52,253 nucleotides of DNA, from the NCBI GenBank assembly GCA_018334995.1, contig JAGXKW010000018.1:1-52253 (forward strand). The letters are read 5' to 3'. Source of the stretch: Wenzhouxiangellaceae bacterium (GTDB lineage: Bacteria; Pseudomonadota; Gammaproteobacteria; Xanthomonadales; Wenzhouxiangellaceae). Below are positions 42,214 to 50,969 of this stretch, one piece after another; positions within the stretch are counted from its first letter, which is position 1; the number at the start of each line of letters is the position of its first letter. A program made the translations under genes and the position numbers. Below the pieces are notes generated by a model. That model had not been told where the DNA came from, ran no database searches, and saw nothing but the letters and a program-made list of their open reading frames with translations.

Positions 42214-42468
42214 GGCGGGAATGGAAAATCATGCCGGCCGGCCGGCCGCGGCCTGACGCGAGGCCGACCGAATCCGGCCGGCGTGCGACCGCCGGCCCGC
42301 GGCATCGGGGTCGACCCGGCATGCGGAAAGGTAGAATGATGCAATAGGCCGGCTTCGGTCCGGGTCTGGATTGCGGATGAAATTCGCGGGCGAGATTCGA
42401 CCGGCCCGCCGCCTGCCGTTCAGCCGCCCGAAGCCCTCGGACAGCCACTTGAAAACCGAGCTTTTTCA
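42214..42468. other. divergent spacer groES-cutA
   Basis: Upstream of cutA, TAGAAT at 42331-42336 could be a -10 box for the cutA-dsbD operon, but the -35 is poor. The remaining sequence is very GC-rich (GGCCGG runs) and I recognise no gene in it. Confidence 0.4.
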
Positions 42469-42810
42469 ATGACGAATCACGATTCACTGGTCCTGGTCCA
42501 CACCACGTGCACCGACCAGAAAGAAGCTGAAACGCTGGCCCGTGAACTGGTCGAGGCGCGCCTGGCCGCCTGCGCCAGCGTCGGCCAGCCGCTGGTCTCG
42601 GTCTATCCCTGGCAGGGTCGCATCGAGCGCGACGTGGAAACGCCGCTGACGCTCAAGACGACCCGCCGGGCGTTCGACGCGCTGCGCAGCCGCCTCGCCG
42701 AGCGCCACAGCTACGACGTGCCCGAAATTCTTGCCGTCGACGTGGTCGACGGCAACGCCGAATACCTTCAATGGGTCCGCGACTGGGTCGCAGACCGCGA
42801 CAACCCCTGA
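42469..42810 (+). CDS. cutA: CutA divalent-cation tolerance protein
   Basis: 113 residues, usual CutA length. VLVHTTCTDQKEAETLARELVEARLAAC is the family N-terminus, followed by the signature YPWQGRIERDVETPLTLKT and a C-terminal HSYDVPEILAVDV, which together form the trimeric ferredoxin-like fold. CutA affects copper tolerance in E. coli, though its true function is unsettled. First gene of a run cutA-dsbD-tlpA-aroQ-accB-accC; the same neighbour (dsbD) is found in E. coli and Xanthomonas. Confidence 0.95.
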   Translation: MTNHDSLVLVHTTCTDQKEAETLARELVEARLAACASVGQPLVSVYPWQGRIERDVETPLTLKTTRRAFDALRSRLAERHSYDVPEILAVDVVDGNAEYLQWVRDWVADRDNP

Positions 42811-42841
42811 CAGTGAAAACAACGATGCAAAGAAAACAACA

Positions 42842-45214
42842 ATGAAGACAGTGAAGACGCTGTTGCCGCTGCTTGCCGCGCTGCTGCTGCCGCCGGGCAT
42901 CGCCGCCCAGATCAACCCCGACGACCTGCTGCCGGTCGAAGAGGCGTTCGCCATGTCGACCGAGATGGGGCCCGAAGGCCGGAGCGCGCAGATCGAATGG
43001 CGGATCGCCGACGGCTACTATCTGTACCGCCACGCATTCGACTTCCAGGCCATCGGCGATGGCACGGTTGTTGGCTCGCCCCGGATTCCCTCGGGCAAAT
43101 CCTACAGCGACGAGTTCTTCGGCGACGTCGAAATCTATCGTGAGCGCGTGCGCGTCACCCTTCCGGTGGAGCAGCTCCCGGCGCAAGGCCCGCTGGAGCT
43201 TCGGGTCGCGTTCCAGGGCTGTGCCGACCTGGGCGTGTGCTATCCGCCGCAGCGCGAGCAGATCCGGATCGAACGGGCCGAAACCGCGTCCGATCCGGTC
43301 GCGGACGCCGCATTGCAGGGCCAGCGCGCAAGCCCGCCGACAGTCCGCTCGGATGGCGGCGGGCTGGCCGAACAGCTCGAAGGATTCGGCGGCACCCGCG
43401 AACTGACCGGCCGCTCGGACCCGCTGCCGCCGGAAGAGGCGTTCCGGGTCGAGGCCATCGCGCTGGGCGCCGGCGAACTGCTGGCACGCTTCACGATGCA
43501 TCCGGACTATTACCTGTACCGCGACTCCATCGAGTTCGAGGCCGGCACCGTCGGCCAGGGCGAACCGATCGAAGTCACCGGCATCGAACTGCCGGAAGCT
43601 GTCGCGATCACCGACGAATACTTCGGCGATACCCACGTCTACTACGGCGAAGTCGAGATCCCGATCGGACTGGCGCGCCCGGCCGGCCCGGCCCGGGACC
43701 TGCCGCTGGCCGTCCGGTTCCAGGGCTGCCAGACCGACGGCATCTGCTATCCGCCGATGGCCCGCAGCATCGAAGTGGACCTGCCGCAGGCCGAGGCGGC
43801 CATCGAAGCGCCTGCGCCGAGCGACGGGGCATCCGACGATGCGACCGGCGCGGCGCAACCCGCCGCGGCTTCCCCGGCCGGCGATGCCGGGGCCGGCCAG
43901 AACCTCCCCGAAAGCGACCAGGACCGTCTGGCACGGCTGATCACCGAGCAGCCGATGGCGCTGACGCTGGCGCTGTTCGTGCTGCTGGGCATCGGGCTGG
44001 CGTTCACCCCGTGCGTATTTCCGATGATCCCGATCCTGTCCGGCATCATCGCCGGCGAGGGCGAAAACATCACGCGCGGCAAGGCGTTCGCGCTGTCGCT
44101 GGCCTACGTCCTGGCCATGGCGCTGACCTACACCGCGGTCGGCGTGATCGCCGCGCTGATGGGCTACAACGTCCAGGCCGCATTCCAGAACCCGTGGGTG
44201 CTGAGCGCCTTCGCGCTGGTATTCGTGCTGCTTGCGCTGGCCATGTTCGGCTTCTACAACCTGCAGATGCCGGCCACGTGGCAAGCGAAATTGACCGAAA
44301 TCAGCAACCGCCAGTCCGGCGGCAATCTGATCGGCGCGGCCATCATGGGCTTTCTGTCCGCGATCATCGTCGGCCCCTGCGTCACCGCGCCGCTGATCGG
44401 CATTCTGATCTTCATCTCGCAGACCGGCGACGCAGTACTCGGCGGCAGCGTGCTGTTCGCGCTGAGCATCGGCATGGGCCTGCCGCTGCTGGCCATCGGC
44501 GTCGGCCTGGGCCACTGGCTGCCGCGCGCCGGCGGCTGGATGGAGTCGGTCAAGGCGGTGTTCGGGGTCGGCCTGCTGGCGCTGGCGATCTGGATGCTCG
44601 AACGCATCGTGCCCGGCGGCGTCACCATGCTGCTGTGGGGCGCGCTGGCGATCGCAAGCGGCGTCTACCTCGGCGCGCTGACCCGGCTGGACGCCGCCGT
44701 CAGCGGCTGGCGCAAGCTGTGGCAGGCCGTCGGTGTGATGCTGCTGGTATTCGGCATCATGCAGTTCGTCGGCGCGGCGGCCGGCGGCAACGACTGGCTG
44801 CGCCCGCTCAAGCCGTTCAGCGGCGGCGGCGCGGCCGCCCGGGCGACCGCCCAGCCCGAATTCACCGAGGTCAACGACCTGGCGCAGCTCACGCGCGCGG
44901 TCCAGGCCGCACAGCGGCCGGTATTCCTGGACTTCTATGCCGACTGGTGCGTGGACTGCAAGCGCATGGAGCGCAGCACGTTCCCGGATTCGGCCGTGGC
45001 GCAGAAGATGGGCGAATTCGACCTGCTCAAGATCGACATGACCGATTTCTCCGATCGCCACCAGCAGGTGCTCAACGAATTCGGCCTGCACGGCCCGCCG
45101 GCCTACCTGTTCTTCAGCGGCGGCGAGGAACTGGACCGCTACCGGATGTTCGGCTTCATGCCGCCCGAGGAATTCATCACCCATCTCGACCGGGTGCAGC
45201 AGGCCATTCGATGA
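42842..45214 (+). CDS. dsbD: thiol:disulfide interchange protein DsbD with two N-terminal alpha domains
   Basis: 790 residues from ATG 42842. DsbD passes electrons from cytosolic thioredoxin through the inner membrane to periplasmic DsbC/DsbG and cytochrome maturation. A signal peptide is followed by two DsbD-alpha-type domains, each with its own CX5C pair: Cys127/Cys133 in GCADLGVCYPP and Cys296/Cys302 in GCQTDGICYPP. The membrane domain has Cys391 (FTPCVFPMIP) and Cys513 (GPCVTAP), and the C-terminal thioredoxin-like domain Cys703/Cys706 (DWCVDCKRME). Standard DsbD has one alpha domain and about 560-620 residues; the extra ~170 residues are the duplicate. Upstream frame from 42731 rejected because it overlaps cutA. 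Confidence 0.94.
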   Translation: MKTVKTLLPLLAALLLPPGIAAQINPDDLLPVEEAFAMSTEMGPEGRSAQIEWRIADGYYLYRHAFDFQAIGDGTVVGSPRIPSGKSYSDEFFGDVEIYRERVRVTLPVEQLPAQGPLELRVAFQGCADLGVCYPPQREQIRIERAETASDPVADAALQGQRASPPTVRSDGGGLAEQLEGFGGTRELTGRSDPLPPEEAFRVEAIALGAGELLARFTMHPDYYLYRDSIEFEAGTVGQGEPIEVTGIELPEAVAITDEYFGDTHVYYGEVEIPIGLARPAGPARDLPLAVRFQGCQTDGICYPPMARSIEVDLPQAEAAIEAPAPSDGASDDATGAAQPAAASPAGDAGAGQNLPESDQDRLARLITEQPMALTLALFVLLGIGLAFTPCVFPMIPILSGIIAGEGENITRGKAFALSLAYVLAMALTYTAVGVIAALMGYNVQAAFQNPWVLSAFALVFVLLALAMFGFYNLQMPATWQAKLTEISNRQSGGNLIGAAIMGFLSAIIVGPCVTAPLIGILIFISQTGDAVLGGSVLFALSIGMGLPLLAIGVGLGHWLPRAGGWMESVKAVFGVGLLALAIWMLERIVPGGVTMLLWGALAIASGVYLGALTRLDAAVSGWRKLWQAVGVMLLVFGIMQFVGAAAGGNDWLRPLKPFSGGGAAARATAQPEFTEVNDLAQLTRAVQAAQRPVFLDFYADWCVDCKRMERSTFPDSAVAQKMGEFDLLKIDMTDFSDRHQQVLNEFGLHGPPAYLFFSGGEELDRYRMFGFMPPEEFITHLDRVQQAIR

Positions 45215-45240
45215 CGGTCCCGGGTCATGAATAATCCGGC

Positions 45241-45813
45241 ATGGCCATGACCGGCAGATCCGCGCTTGTCCTGGCGCTGGCCATCGTCGTCGGAGTCGCC
45301 GCAGGCATCGCCATCGCGTGGCTGACCCGGCCGGAACCGCTCACGGCGGTCGACGGCGGCGCGGACGACACACACGCCCGGGTCGGCGATCGGCGCCCGG
45401 ACTTCACCCACGCCGGCGTCAACGGAGAGCTGTGGCGCGCGGAAGATTTCGACGGCCGGCCCACGCTGGTCAACTTCTGGGCCACCTGGTGCAGGCCGTG
45501 TCTGCGCGAAATGCCGCTGCTGCAGTCGCTGGCTGAAAGCCATGCGGATCGCCTGAACGTCGTCGGCATCGCCGTCGACGATCCGGGCGCGGTCGGCGAC
45601 TTCGTCGACCGGCTGGGCATCGACTACCCGATTCTCATCGGCACCTCGGACGTGCGCGAGACCCAGCGCCGTTTCGGCAATCCAGACGGCATGCTGCCCT
45701 ACAGCGTGATCGTCGACGCCGGCGGCACCATTCGCTGGCGCCACCTCGGCGAGCTCGAAAAACCGATGCTCGACGCTGCCCTGGGGCCGCTGCTCGAACG
45801 CCCGGCACCCTGA
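45241..45813 (+). CDS. TlpA-family thioredoxin-like disulfide reductase
   Basis: 190 residues. An uncleaved or cleavable N-terminal helix (about 8-28) anchors a periplasmic thioredoxin domain with the active site FWATWCRPC (Cys84, Cys87) and the TlpA/ResA-type entry DFTHAGVNGELWRAEDF. Later PYSVIVDAGG supplies the cis-Pro region. Such proteins reduce selected periplasmic disulfides, often in cytochrome c assembly, and receive electrons from DsbD/CcdA, which is encoded 26 nt upstream. Start at 45241 or the ATG two codons later. Confidence 0.9.
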   Translation: MAMTGRSALVLALAIVVGVAAGIAIAWLTRPEPLTAVDGGADDTHARVGDRRPDFTHAGVNGELWRAEDFDGRPTLVNFWATWCRPCLREMPLLQSLAESHADRLNVVGIAVDDPGAVGDFVDRLGIDYPILIGTSDVRETQRRFGNPDGMLPYSVIVDAGGTIRWRHLGELEKPMLDAALGPLLERPAP

Positions 45814-45915
45814 GCCCGGACCGCAAAACGCCGCCAAAATGCCGCGAACGTCTGGCAATTGAGCCCAAGGTAAGGCAAACTCTGCGACGCTGAGTCACGT
45901 CACGGAGCGCTGAAG

Positions 45916-46365
45916 GTGCGGATCCTGATCCTGCACGGCCCCAATCTGAATCTGCTAGGACGGCGCGAGCCCGGCATTTACGGGCACGAGACCCTGGCCG
46001 ACATCGAAACGCGCGTGCGCGCCGCGGCCGAAGACACGGGCTGCGACGTCGAGTTCTTCCAGGCCAACGCCGAGCACGCGCTGGTCGAGCGCATCCAGCA
46101 GGCCATGGAAGACGGGACCGACGGCATCGTGATCAACCCGGCCGCCTTCACCCACACCTCGGTCGCGATTCGCGACGCCCTGGCAGCGGTCGCGCTGCCG
46201 TTCGTCGAAGTCCACCTGTCCAACCCCGACGCGCGCGAGCCGTTCCGGCAGACTTCGCTGCTGGCCGATCTTGCCGCGGGACGGGTTTCGGGCTTCGGTG
46301 GCACTTCATACATCCTGGGCCTGCAGGGCTTGTGCAGCCTGATCGGCCCGGCCGCTTCGGAGTAG
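45916..46365 (+). CDS. aroQ: type II 3-dehydroquinate dehydratase
   Basis: 149 residues from GTG 45916 (GGAG 8 nt upstream). It dehydrates 3-dehydroquinate to 3-dehydroshikimate in the shikimate pathway, as a dodecamer in the cytosol. [19 protein letters not shown] is the N-terminal signature with the catalytic Arg and Tyr; [16 protein letters not shown] and [14 protein letters not shown] carry the conserved Asn, His and Glu. Placement directly before accB is typical of gammaproteobacteria. The 102-nt gap before it may hold its own promoter. Confidence 0.96.
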   Translation: MRILILHGPNLNLLGRREPGIYGHETLADIETRVRAAAEDTGCDVEFFQANAEHALVERIQQAMEDGTDGIVINPAAFTHTSVAIRDALAAVALPFVEVHLSNPDAREPFRQTSLLADLAAGRVSGFGGTSYILGLQGLCSLIGPAASE

Positions 46366-46374
46366 AAAAAGAGA

Positions 46375-46818
46375 ATGGACCTGAGAAAAATAAAAAAACT
46401 GATCGAACTGCTGGAGGAATCCGACCTGGCAGAGCTCGAGATTCACGAAGGCGAAGAGTCGGTCCGCCTCAGTCGACCCGGCACGGCGCCGCCCGCCGCC
46501 GTCGCGCCGGCCCCGCAGCCGAAGCCCGACGCCGCGCCGGCGGAACAGCCGGCCGAGTCCGGGGCCGACGAGCTGCCGGACGGAGAGATCATGCGCTCGC
46601 CCATGGTCGGCACGTTCTACGATGCCCCCAACCCGGATTCGGAGCCGTTCGTCACCGAGGGCCAGCGCGTTTCCCGCGGCGATACGCTGTGCCTGGTCGA
46701 GGCGATGAAGATGTTCAATCAGATCGAATCGGAATACGACGGCACGGTCGCGGCGATCCTGGTCGAATCGGGCCAGCCGGTCGAGTTCGATCAGCCGCTG
46801 TTCGTGATCCGCCCCTGA
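46375..46818 (+). CDS. accB: biotin carboxyl carrier protein of acetyl-CoA carboxylase
   Basis: 147 residues. N-terminal [18 protein letters not shown], then a flexible Ala/Pro linker (about 37-62), then the biotinyl domain with Lys112 in EAMKMFN as biotinylation site. [10 protein letters not shown] is the usual 'thumb' region. It carries carboxyl-biotin between AccC and the transferase AccAD in fatty-acid synthesis. 9 nt after aroQ and 1 nt before accC. Confidence 0.97.
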   Translation: MDLRKIKKLIELLEESDLAELEIHEGEESVRLSRPGTAPPAAVAPAPQPKPDAAPAEQPAESGADELPDGEIMRSPMVGTFYDAPNPDSEPFVTEGQRVSRGDTLCLVEAMKMFNQIESEYDGTVAAILVESGQPVEFDQPLFVIRP

Positions 46819-46819
46819 C

Positions 46820-48172
46820 ATGAGCGCCTTCAAGAAGATCGTCATCGCCAATCGTGGCGAAATCGCGCTGCGCATCCTGCGCGCCTGCCAGACCATGGGC
46901 ATTCGCACCGTCGCGGTGCACTCGACCGTCGACCGCAACCTCAAGCATGTCGGCATGGCCGACGAGTCGGTGTGCATCGGTCCGGCGCCGGCCGGCGAAA
47001 GCTACCTGAACGTACCCGCGATCGTCTCGGCAATGGAGCTGACCGACGCCGAGGCGGTGCACCCGGGCTACGGCTTCCTCGCCGAGAACGCCGACTTCGC
47101 CGAGCGTATCGAGGAATCCGGATTCACCTTCATCGGTCCGCGCGCCGAAACCATCCACCTGATGGGCGACAAGGTTTCGGCCATCAACGCCATGCGCAAG
47201 GCCGGCGTGCCCTGCGTGCCCGGCTCCAACGGGCCGCTGGATACCGACGAGCGTCGCACCCGGCGCATGGCCGAGGAAATCGGGTACCCGGTGCTGATCA
47301 AGGCCGCCGCCGGCGGCGGCGGGCGCGGCATGCGGGTGGTGCACAACCCGTTCGACCTGGTCAAATCGATCGAGCTCACGCGCGAGGAAGCGCGCGCGGG
47401 GTTCGGCGACGCCACCGTCTACATGGAGAAGTACCTGCAGAATCCGCGTCACGTGGAAGTCCAGGTGCTGGCCGATTCGCACGGCAACGCGGTGCACCTG
47501 GGCGAGCGCGATTGTTCGATGCAACGTCGCCATCAGAAGGTCATCGAGGAGGCGCCCGCGCCCGGCATCACGCCGGAGCAGCGCGAGAAGATCGGCCGGA
47601 TCTGCACCGAAGCGTGCAAGCGCATCGGCTACCTCGGCGCCGGGACGTTCGAGTTCCTGTTCGAGGACGGAGAGTTCTACTTCATCGAGATGAATACCCG
47701 GATCCAGGTCGAACACCCGGTCACCGAGATGATCACCGGGATCGACCTGATCCAGGCCCAGATCCTGGTCGCGGCCGGCGAACGACTGCCGTTTCGCCAG
47801 GAAGACATCATCGTGCGCGGCCACGCCGTGGAGTGCCGCATCAACGCCGAGGATCCGAACACGTTCATACCGCAGCCGGGCACCATCGAGGCCTTCCACG
47901 CCCCGGGCGGGCCGGGCGTGCGCGTGGACTCGCACATCTACGACAGCTACACCATCCCGCCCAATTACGACTCCATGATCGGCAAGCTGATCTGCCACGG
48001 CGAGACCCGCGAACACGCCATGGCGCGGATGCGCGTGGCGCTCAACGAACTGGTACTGACGGGCATCAAGACGAACATCCCGCTGCACTTGAGGCTGCTC
48101 GACGACTCCGGGTTCAAGACCGGCGGCACCAACATCCACTACCTGGAAAAACTGCTGGCGAAAAACGGCTAG
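46820..48172 (+). CDS. accC: biotin carboxylase of acetyl-CoA carboxylase
   Basis: 450 residues, the usual size. [19 protein letters not shown] begins the biotin-carboxylase N domain; the ATP-grasp domain has [14 protein letters not shown] and [23 protein letters not shown]; the metal/bicarbonate part is [16 protein letters not shown]. It carboxylates biotin on AccB using bicarbonate and ATP. The gene starts one nucleotide after accB. Its stop is followed by a CGCAGAG array and a long palindromic element. Confidence 0.97.
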   Translation: MSAFKKIVIANRGEIALRILRACQTMGIRTVAVHSTVDRNLKHVGMADESVCIGPAPAGESYLNVPAIVSAMELTDAEAVHPGYGFLAENADFAERIEESGFTFIGPRAETIHLMGDKVSAINAMRKAGVPCVPGSNGPLDTDERRTRRMAEEIGYPVLIKAAAGGGGRGMRVVHNPFDLVKSIELTREEARAGFGDATVYMEKYLQNPRHVEVQVLADSHGNAVHLGERDCSMQRRHQKVIEEAPAPGITPEQREKIGRICTEACKRIGYLGAGTFEFLFEDGEFYFIEMNTRIQVEHPVTEMITGIDLIQAQILVAAGERLPFRQEDIIVRGHAVECRINAEDPNTFIPQPGTIEAFHAPGGPGVRVDSHIYDSYTIPPNYDSMIGKLICHGETREHAMARMRVALNELVLTGIKTNIPLHLRLLDDSGFKTGGTNIHYLEKLLAKNG

Positions 48173-48178
48173 GGAACC

Positions 48179-48200
48179 TCTCGCAGAGACGCAGAGAAGA
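48179..48200. repeat. CGCAGAG short array
   Basis: CTCGCAGAGACGCAGAGAAG: two CGCAGAG units 9 nt apart immediately after the accC stop. Same flavour as the arms of the hairpin at 33871-33918. Confidence 0.5.
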
Positions 48201-48230
48201 GCAAAAGCAAACGAAAATATTTGAACGGGC

Positions 48231-48309
48231 GCGCAGGGTGGATAAGCGCTGGCGCATCCACCACACCAACTCGAAATTGTTGGATGCGCTGCGCTTATCC
48301 ACCCTGCGC
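48231..48309. repeat. palindromic GCAGGGTGGATAAGCGC element
   Basis: The left arm 48231-48260 and right arm 48281-48309 pair perfectly over 19 bp and again over 9 bp, with a 2-by-1 bulge between, around a 20-nt loop. It lies between the 3' ends of accC and the 48335-48739 gene, so it might also end transcription from both sides, though no T tract is present. One arm recurs at 49833-49860. Confidence 0.75.
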
Positions 48310-48334
48310 CGCCCTTGAAGCGCTCTCTTCCTGT

Positions 48335-48739
48335 CTAGAGACTGAAGGGGCTTCCGCCGCCACCGCCGCCGGGGAAGCCGCCGCCGCCCTGCGAACCTTC
48401 CTGGCCGGGCACCATGATCGAATTCTGCTGCTCGCGCTGCATCCGCTTGAGTTCCTCGACGGTCTCGGTCAGCGCCTGTTGTGCGCCCTCGGCAAACGCG
48501 CGTGCGGCCTCGTCGAGGCTCGAACCCTCCAGCTCGAAGTTCAACGGCAGGCTGCCGGCCGGCGTCATCGCCGTGGCCTCGCCGATGTAGCGCACCTGGC
48601 GGCTTTCGTCCGGATTACCGTCGCTATCGACCGGCGTCATGCGCCGGATCGAGCCCGAACGCTGGTCGGTGAACACCTCGACCCGGTACAGGTTGTCGGT
48701 GTCGAACTGGGTCTGCTGGTCCTGCATCTGCTCATTCAT
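48335..48739 (-). CDS. small conserved-type cytosolic protein of unknown function with a Gly-rich tail
   Basis: 134 residues from ATG 48739 (MNEQMQDQQ). No signal peptide or membrane segment. The body (YRVEVFTDQRSGSIRRMTP, VRYIGEATAMTPAGSLPLNFELEG) looks like a small beta domain, then a helix (LDEAARAFAEGAQQALTETVEELKRMQRE), then a tail GGGGFPGGGGGGSPFSL. I do not recognise a named family. Position between accC and prmA, on the opposite strand, is compatible with a Lysobacterales-specific gene. The much longer frame reaching 49339 overlaps prmA and is a shadow. The start lacks a clear ribosome site. Confidence 0.75.
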   Translation of the reverse strand: MNEQMQDQQTQFDTDNLYRVEVFTDQRSGSIRRMTPVDSDGNPDESRQVRYIGEATAMTPAGSLPLNFELEGSSLDEAARAFAEGAQQALTETVEELKRMQREQQNSIMVPGQEGSQGGGGFPGGGGGGSPFSL

Positions 48740-48860
48740 GGTCGTTGAAACCGGTTTTGTATTCAGCCATTTGAGGTTGGGTGCGCGACGCGCGATTGCA
48801 AGGAAGGCCGGCGCCATCCGTGGCACACTTCGCGCTTGCCCGCCCCTCTTGCGCAGCCCG

Positions 48861-49733
48861 ATGGCCAACAAACTCCGCTTCATCCCCGCCGACGGAAACG
48901 CCGAAGCCGCCGAGGACGCGCTGTGGGAGCTCGGCGCGCTCGCCGTGACCCTGCAGGACGCCGGCGACCAGCCGTTGCACGAGCCCGGCCCCGGCGAGAC
49001 GCCGCTATGGGAGGATTCCATCGTCGAGGCCTTGCTGCCCGACGAAATCGAAGCCCGGCAGGCGCTGCTTGCGCTGGCGGCCGCGCAGGTGATTTCCTCG
49101 CCGGCCGAGGTGCAGTTCGAGCCCCTGGCCGAGCGCGACTGGGAACGCGCCTGGATGGATCGCTTCGAACCCATGCGCTTCGGCGAGTCGATCTGGATCT
49201 GCCCGTCGCATGTCGAACCCGACCCCGGCTGGGACGTGGTGGTGCGGCTGGATCCCGGGCTGGCCTTCGGCACCGGCACGCACCCGACGACGGCCTTGTG
49301 CCTGGAATGGATGGACGGCTTTGATTTCCGGGGATGCACCGTGATCGACTACGGCTGCGGCTCGGGCGTGCTCGCCGTGGTCGCGGCGCTCAAGGGCGCC
49401 GAAAAAACGTTTGCCGTCGACCACGACCCGCAGGCGCTGACGGCCACGCGCGACAATGCCGAACGCAACGGCGTGAGCGCGGCAATCGAAACCGCGCTTC
49501 CCGACGCGTTCGAGGACATCCGCGCCGACATCGTCCTGGCCAACATCCTGGCCGGGCCGCTGATCGAACTGTCCGATCAGCTCTGCGCCCACACTCGGCC
49601 CGGCGGATGGCTGGTGCTTTCCGGAATACTCGCCGGGCAGGCGGACGAAGTGGAGAACGCCTACGCACCGCTGCCGGGCCCGGCCCGGCGCGTTATCCGG
49701 GAGGACTGGGTACGCCTGGATTTCCGGCGCTGA
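48861..49733 (+). CDS. prmA: ribosomal protein L11 methyltransferase
   Basis: 290 residues from ATG 48861 (MANKLRF). PrmA trimethylates several amino groups of ribosomal protein L11. The N-terminal substrate domain (about 1-95) is followed by the SAM domain with LAFGTGTHPTTALCLEWMD, motif I VIDYGCGSGVLAVVAAL and ANILAGPL. The upstream frame from 48639 runs into the neighbouring gene and is not used. It follows accC in many gammaproteobacteria; here the small minus-strand gene intervenes. Confidence 0.95.
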   Translation: MANKLRFIPADGNAEAAEDALWELGALAVTLQDAGDQPLHEPGPGETPLWEDSIVEALLPDEIEARQALLALAAAQVISSPAEVQFEPLAERDWERAWMDRFEPMRFGESIWICPSHVEPDPGWDVVVRLDPGLAFGTGTHPTTALCLEWMDGFDFRGCTVIDYGCGSGVLAVVAALKGAEKTFAVDHDPQALTATRDNAERNGVSAAIETALPDAFEDIRADIVLANILAGPLIELSDQLCAHTRPGGWLVLSGILAGQADEVENAYAPLPGPARRVIREDWVRLDFRR

Positions 49734-49832
49734 AAGCCGATGATTCAACCCGCCCCTCCAGGGAACGAAGGACAGCAAAGCGAAAGACACCCGGACGAGA
49801 CACTCCCACCAGGCGGGTAAGACGAGCCAGGC

Positions 49833-49860
49833 CGCAGGGTGGATAAGCGCAGCGCATCCA
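49833..49860. repeat. single arm of the GCAGGGTGGATAAGCGC element
   Basis: 27-28 nt identical in core to the right arm of 48231-48309 (complement), followed by GCATTTTTT. No opposite arm within the 193-bp gap between prmA and the minus-strand methyltransferase. Confidence 0.6.
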
Positions 49861-49926
49861 GCATTTTTTCGACTGGACTGGTGGTCGCGCCTTCGGCAGC
49901 GCTGTTCCTGGAGGCGGGTCAGGGGT

Positions 49927-50859
49927 TCAGCACGTTTCCTGCGCCGGGTCGTCCGGGATCACCGCAACCGCGTCCTGGCCGACCCAGAACGCGCCCGGCT
50001 GGTACAGCGCCGGTTCGGCGCCCAGCGCGGCGCGCACCCGGTCTTCGACCAGCCGGCGCGTGGTCAGCGTGGTGCCGTAGTGTTCCGGGTCCAGCGACGG
50101 CGATTCGCTGTGCGGCAGGTAGCAGTAACCCTCGTCGTTGAGCTTCACGCCCAGCTCCTCGCGCGCCAGTGCCTCGCTGTGGACGCTGAACAGCAGCACG
50201 CCGCCGGGCTTCACGGCGCCGCCGAGCGCGCGCAGCCATGCATCCCAGACCGGTACCGGCAGGTGCGTGAACAGCGACAGCACGAACACCAGGTCGTAGC
50301 GCTCGGGGAATTCCAGTGTGGCCGGATCGAAACAAGATTCGAAGGCCTCGACGCCGAACTGTTCGCGCACGAATTCCGTCGAGCCCGGCAGCACGTCCGA
50401 GCACGTGACGCGGCCGGGCAGGGCGCGCGCAAGATGGCGGGTGAAGCGGCCATAGCCGGAAGCGAATTCCAGCACGCTCGACATCTTCATCAGCGGCCGG
50501 TCGAGCAGTTCGAGCACCTGCATGGTTTCGCTCAGGGTGCGCCAGCCGTCGGACAGGTAATCGCGGACCGGATTCAGCGTGTACGCAGGTTCGCGGGCGA
50601 TGAACCGGAAGATGTCGTCCTCGGGATGAATGGTTCCGTTGATCCGCATCCAGGCGCCGTAGCGTTTCGGATCCTCCAGACGCTCCAGCGCGTTGTGCGC
50701 GGTCAGGTTGGCCGGGTCGCGCTGCAATGCCTGCATGTACAGCCGACCGGCCTCGCCGCGATCGGCGGCTTCGAGCCGTCGCGCCCGGGCAACGAGATCA
50801 TCCACCGATCGCTCGGACGCGCGCGAATCGGAGTTGGCGGGTTTCTGGGCTGCTTGCAT
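49927..50859 (-). CDS. SAM-dependent methyltransferase with an N-terminal helical repeat
   Basis: 310 residues from ATG 50859 (MQAAQKP); an upstream start at 50895 is possible. Residues 20-60 (ARRLEAADRGEAGRLYMQALQRDPANLTAHNALERL) look like one TPR unit. The methyltransferase core has motif I VLEFASGYGRFTRHLA, then YDLVFVLSLFTHLP and GGVLLFSVHSEAL. The last part (HYGTTLTTRRLVEDRV) is specific to this subgroup. It is divergent from a clearly related methyltransferase gene. Such enzymes may modify sugars, peptides or small metabolites; nothing shows which. Confidence 0.85.
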   Translation of the reverse strand: MQAAQKPANSDSRASERSVDDLVARARRLEAADRGEAGRLYMQALQRDPANLTAHNALERLEDPKRYGAWMRINGTIHPEDDIFRFIAREPAYTLNPVRDYLSDGWRTLSETMQVLELLDRPLMKMSSVLEFASGYGRFTRHLARALPGRVTCSDVLPGSTEFVREQFGVEAFESCFDPATLEFPERYDLVFVLSLFTHLPVPVWDAWLRALGGAVKPGGVLLFSVHSEALAREELGVKLNDEGYCYLPHSESPSLDPEHYGTTLTTRRLVEDRVRAALGAEPALYQPGAFWVGQDAVAVIPDDPAQETC

Positions 50860-50969
50860 ATTCGGTTGCCGATGGCTTGATCGATGGCCCGGCACCGTCG
50901 CAATGGCGGGCTCTGAACCGGTTCGAATGGTACCATGCGACCCTCCGCTCTCGATGCGCTCACCGCCTC

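Noticed and set aside
42653..45184. 843-codon minus-strand frame over dsbD
   Set aside because: Antisense shadow; the plus strand encodes a complete DsbD with all catalytic cysteines.
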